Shown: positions 6,105 to 6,537 of the stretch, piece after piece
Layout of the letters: each line of letters starts with the position of its first letter
Numbering within the stretch: the stretch's first letter is position 1
Assembly: GCA_047973165.1 (NCBI GenBank)
Contig: JBKEBM010000021.1
Span: forward strand, 1 to 6,537
Direction of reading: 5' to 3'
DNA length: 6,537 nucleotides
From: JBKEAD01 sp047973165
GTDB taxonomy: Bacteria; Verrucomicrobiota; Verrucomicrobiia; Chthoniobacterales; JBKEAD01
Position numbers and translations under genes: made by a program
Notes under the pieces: model-generated
Told to the model about the DNA's origin: nothing
What the model saw: only the letters and a program-made list of their open reading frames with translations
Databases searched by the model: none

Positions 6105-6144
6105 GGTAAAACTCCGCGTATCGGAGAATACGAGGAGTCTTACC
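6105..6144 (-). terminator. 17-bp hairpin, probable 3' structure or terminator of the PEP-CTERM gene
   Basis: The left arm (6105-6121) and right arm (6128-6144) are reverse complements at 15 of 17 positions, with a 6-nt loop. In minus-strand RNA the two exceptions are G-U and U-G wobbles, so all 17 positions pair. In plus-strand RNA they would be A-C and G-A mismatches. The minus-strand direction places it about 65 nt after the stop of the PEP-CTERM gene. Its U-rich part (GUUUUACC) is in the 3' arm rather than after the stem, so it is not a standard intrinsic terminator. It could also be a repeated palindromic element. Confidence 0.5.
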
Positions 6145-6210
6145 CTCCTTCTCATACAGCAAAAAATTCGGTGAGACTAAAATCCAATTCTTTTTGGGAT
6201 TTGATATTAT

Positions 6211-6537
6211 TCAGCCAACAAAGCGACGCCGGTATTTTCGCAGGCCCGCAAAGATTCCTCCCGCGAGTAAAGTAAGAGTCAGGCTGCCAGGCTCAGGAAT
6301 CATTGTAACCCCAAATTCCAACCCAAGATCGTCCAGACGAATCTGCCCCCCCGAACCTGCGCGAGCATTGTAAACAGCAAAACGAAAGTTGATCGTCTGT
6401 CCGCCCTCAATAATCATAGTAGAAGTGACTGATTTCCACCCATCATAACCTGTCACACTATTCTCAGTAGCAATAATCGCTGTGTAATTATCTACAGAAC
6501 TGTAAATTGAAATATCATACGCATAAGCAGGATTCCC
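6211..6537 (-). CDS. PEP-CTERM sorting-domain protein, C-terminal end (5' end outside window)
   Basis: The frame is open on the minus strand to the window edge, so the gene starts to the right; the GTG near 6456 is internal. The visible 108 residues end in the tripartite PEP-CTERM signal: MIPEPGS, a hydrophobic helix LTLTLLAGGIFAGL, and the basic tail RKYRRRFVG. This signal directs export and processing by an exosortase in Gram-negative bacteria that make exopolysaccharide. The preceding part (YDGWKSVTSTMIIEGGQTINFRFAVYN and GQIRLDDLGLEF) is rich in beta-strand residues and ends in an LDD motif, as in many extracellular carbohydrate-binding or jelly-roll-like modules of PEP-CTERM proteins. 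The domain identity is uncertain. The protein would be exported to the outer membrane or cell surface. It converges with the methyltransferase gene across a 233-bp structured gap. Confidence 0.9.
   Translation of the reverse strand, partial: GNPAYAYDISIYSSVDNYTAIIATENSVTGYDGWKSVTSTMIIEGGQTINFRFAVYNARAGSGGQIRLDDLGLEFGVTMIPEPGSLTLTLLAGGIFAGLRKYRRRFVG

Noticed and set aside
5974..6162. A 62-codon minus-strand frame ending within the methyltransferase stop region
   Set aside because: It starts at TTG, has no recognisable domain, spans all three inverted repeats, and its GKTPRI peptide appears also in the opposite strand simply because of the palindrome. It is more likely a product of the repeat structure than a gene.
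1..6537. CRISPR array, tRNA, rRNA, insertion sequence or phage gene
   Set aside because: No regularly spaced repeats, no cloverleaf-like structure, no transposase, integrase or phage-like protein was seen in any frame.

Overview
The window looks like a chromosomal segment from a member of the Verrucomicrobiota or a neighbouring PVC-group or marine lineage. This is inferred from three things: a PEP-CTERM exported protein at the right edge, a FAA1-like acyl-CoA synthetase with the GENVEPVPIE motif at the left edge, and gene starts almost all without a Shine-Dalgarno sequence in front. No rRNA, tRNA or marker gene is present, so the placement is tentative.

Layout. (1) Bases 1-660, + strand: the C-terminal part of an AMP-forming long-chain acyl-CoA synthetase, cut by the left edge. 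(2) Bases 661-818: a convergent intergenic gap with a strong short inverted repeat. (3) Bases 819-4543, - strand: four tightly packed genes read leftwards, an SDR-fold NAD(P)-binding protein, a DapA/DHDPS-family lyase, and the two subunits of an iron-sulfur L-serine dehydratase (sdaAB, sdaAA). Gaps are 26, 10 and 17 bp, so this is very probably one operon. (4) Bases 4563-5246, + strand: a divergently transcribed TetR-family regulator. An imperfect 16-bp palindrome at its start overlaps a plausible promoter for the leftward operon. (5) Bases 5303-5977, + strand: a class I SAM-dependent methyltransferase-like protein (CmcI/Methyltransf_24 type). (6) Bases 5978-6210: a convergent gap rich in inverted repeats, one of which forms a 17-bp stem in minus-strand RNA if G-U pairs are allowed. 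(7) Bases 6211-6537, - strand: the C-terminal end of a PEP-CTERM protein, cut by the right edge.

How the genes may work together. The most coherent unit is the TetR-controlled operon. Serine dehydratase makes pyruvate, and DapA-family enzymes form or cleave C-C bonds through a Schiff base, most often with pyruvate or a 2-oxo acid. The SDR-like protein could oxidise, reduce or epimerise an associated substrate. The lyase and the SDR-like protein both depart from their family's textbook active-site motifs: the GTTGE loop is altered in the lyase, and the YxxxK lysine is absent in the SDR-like protein. The operon may therefore encode an uncharacterised catabolic route that ends in pyruvate. The substrate cannot be read from the sequence.
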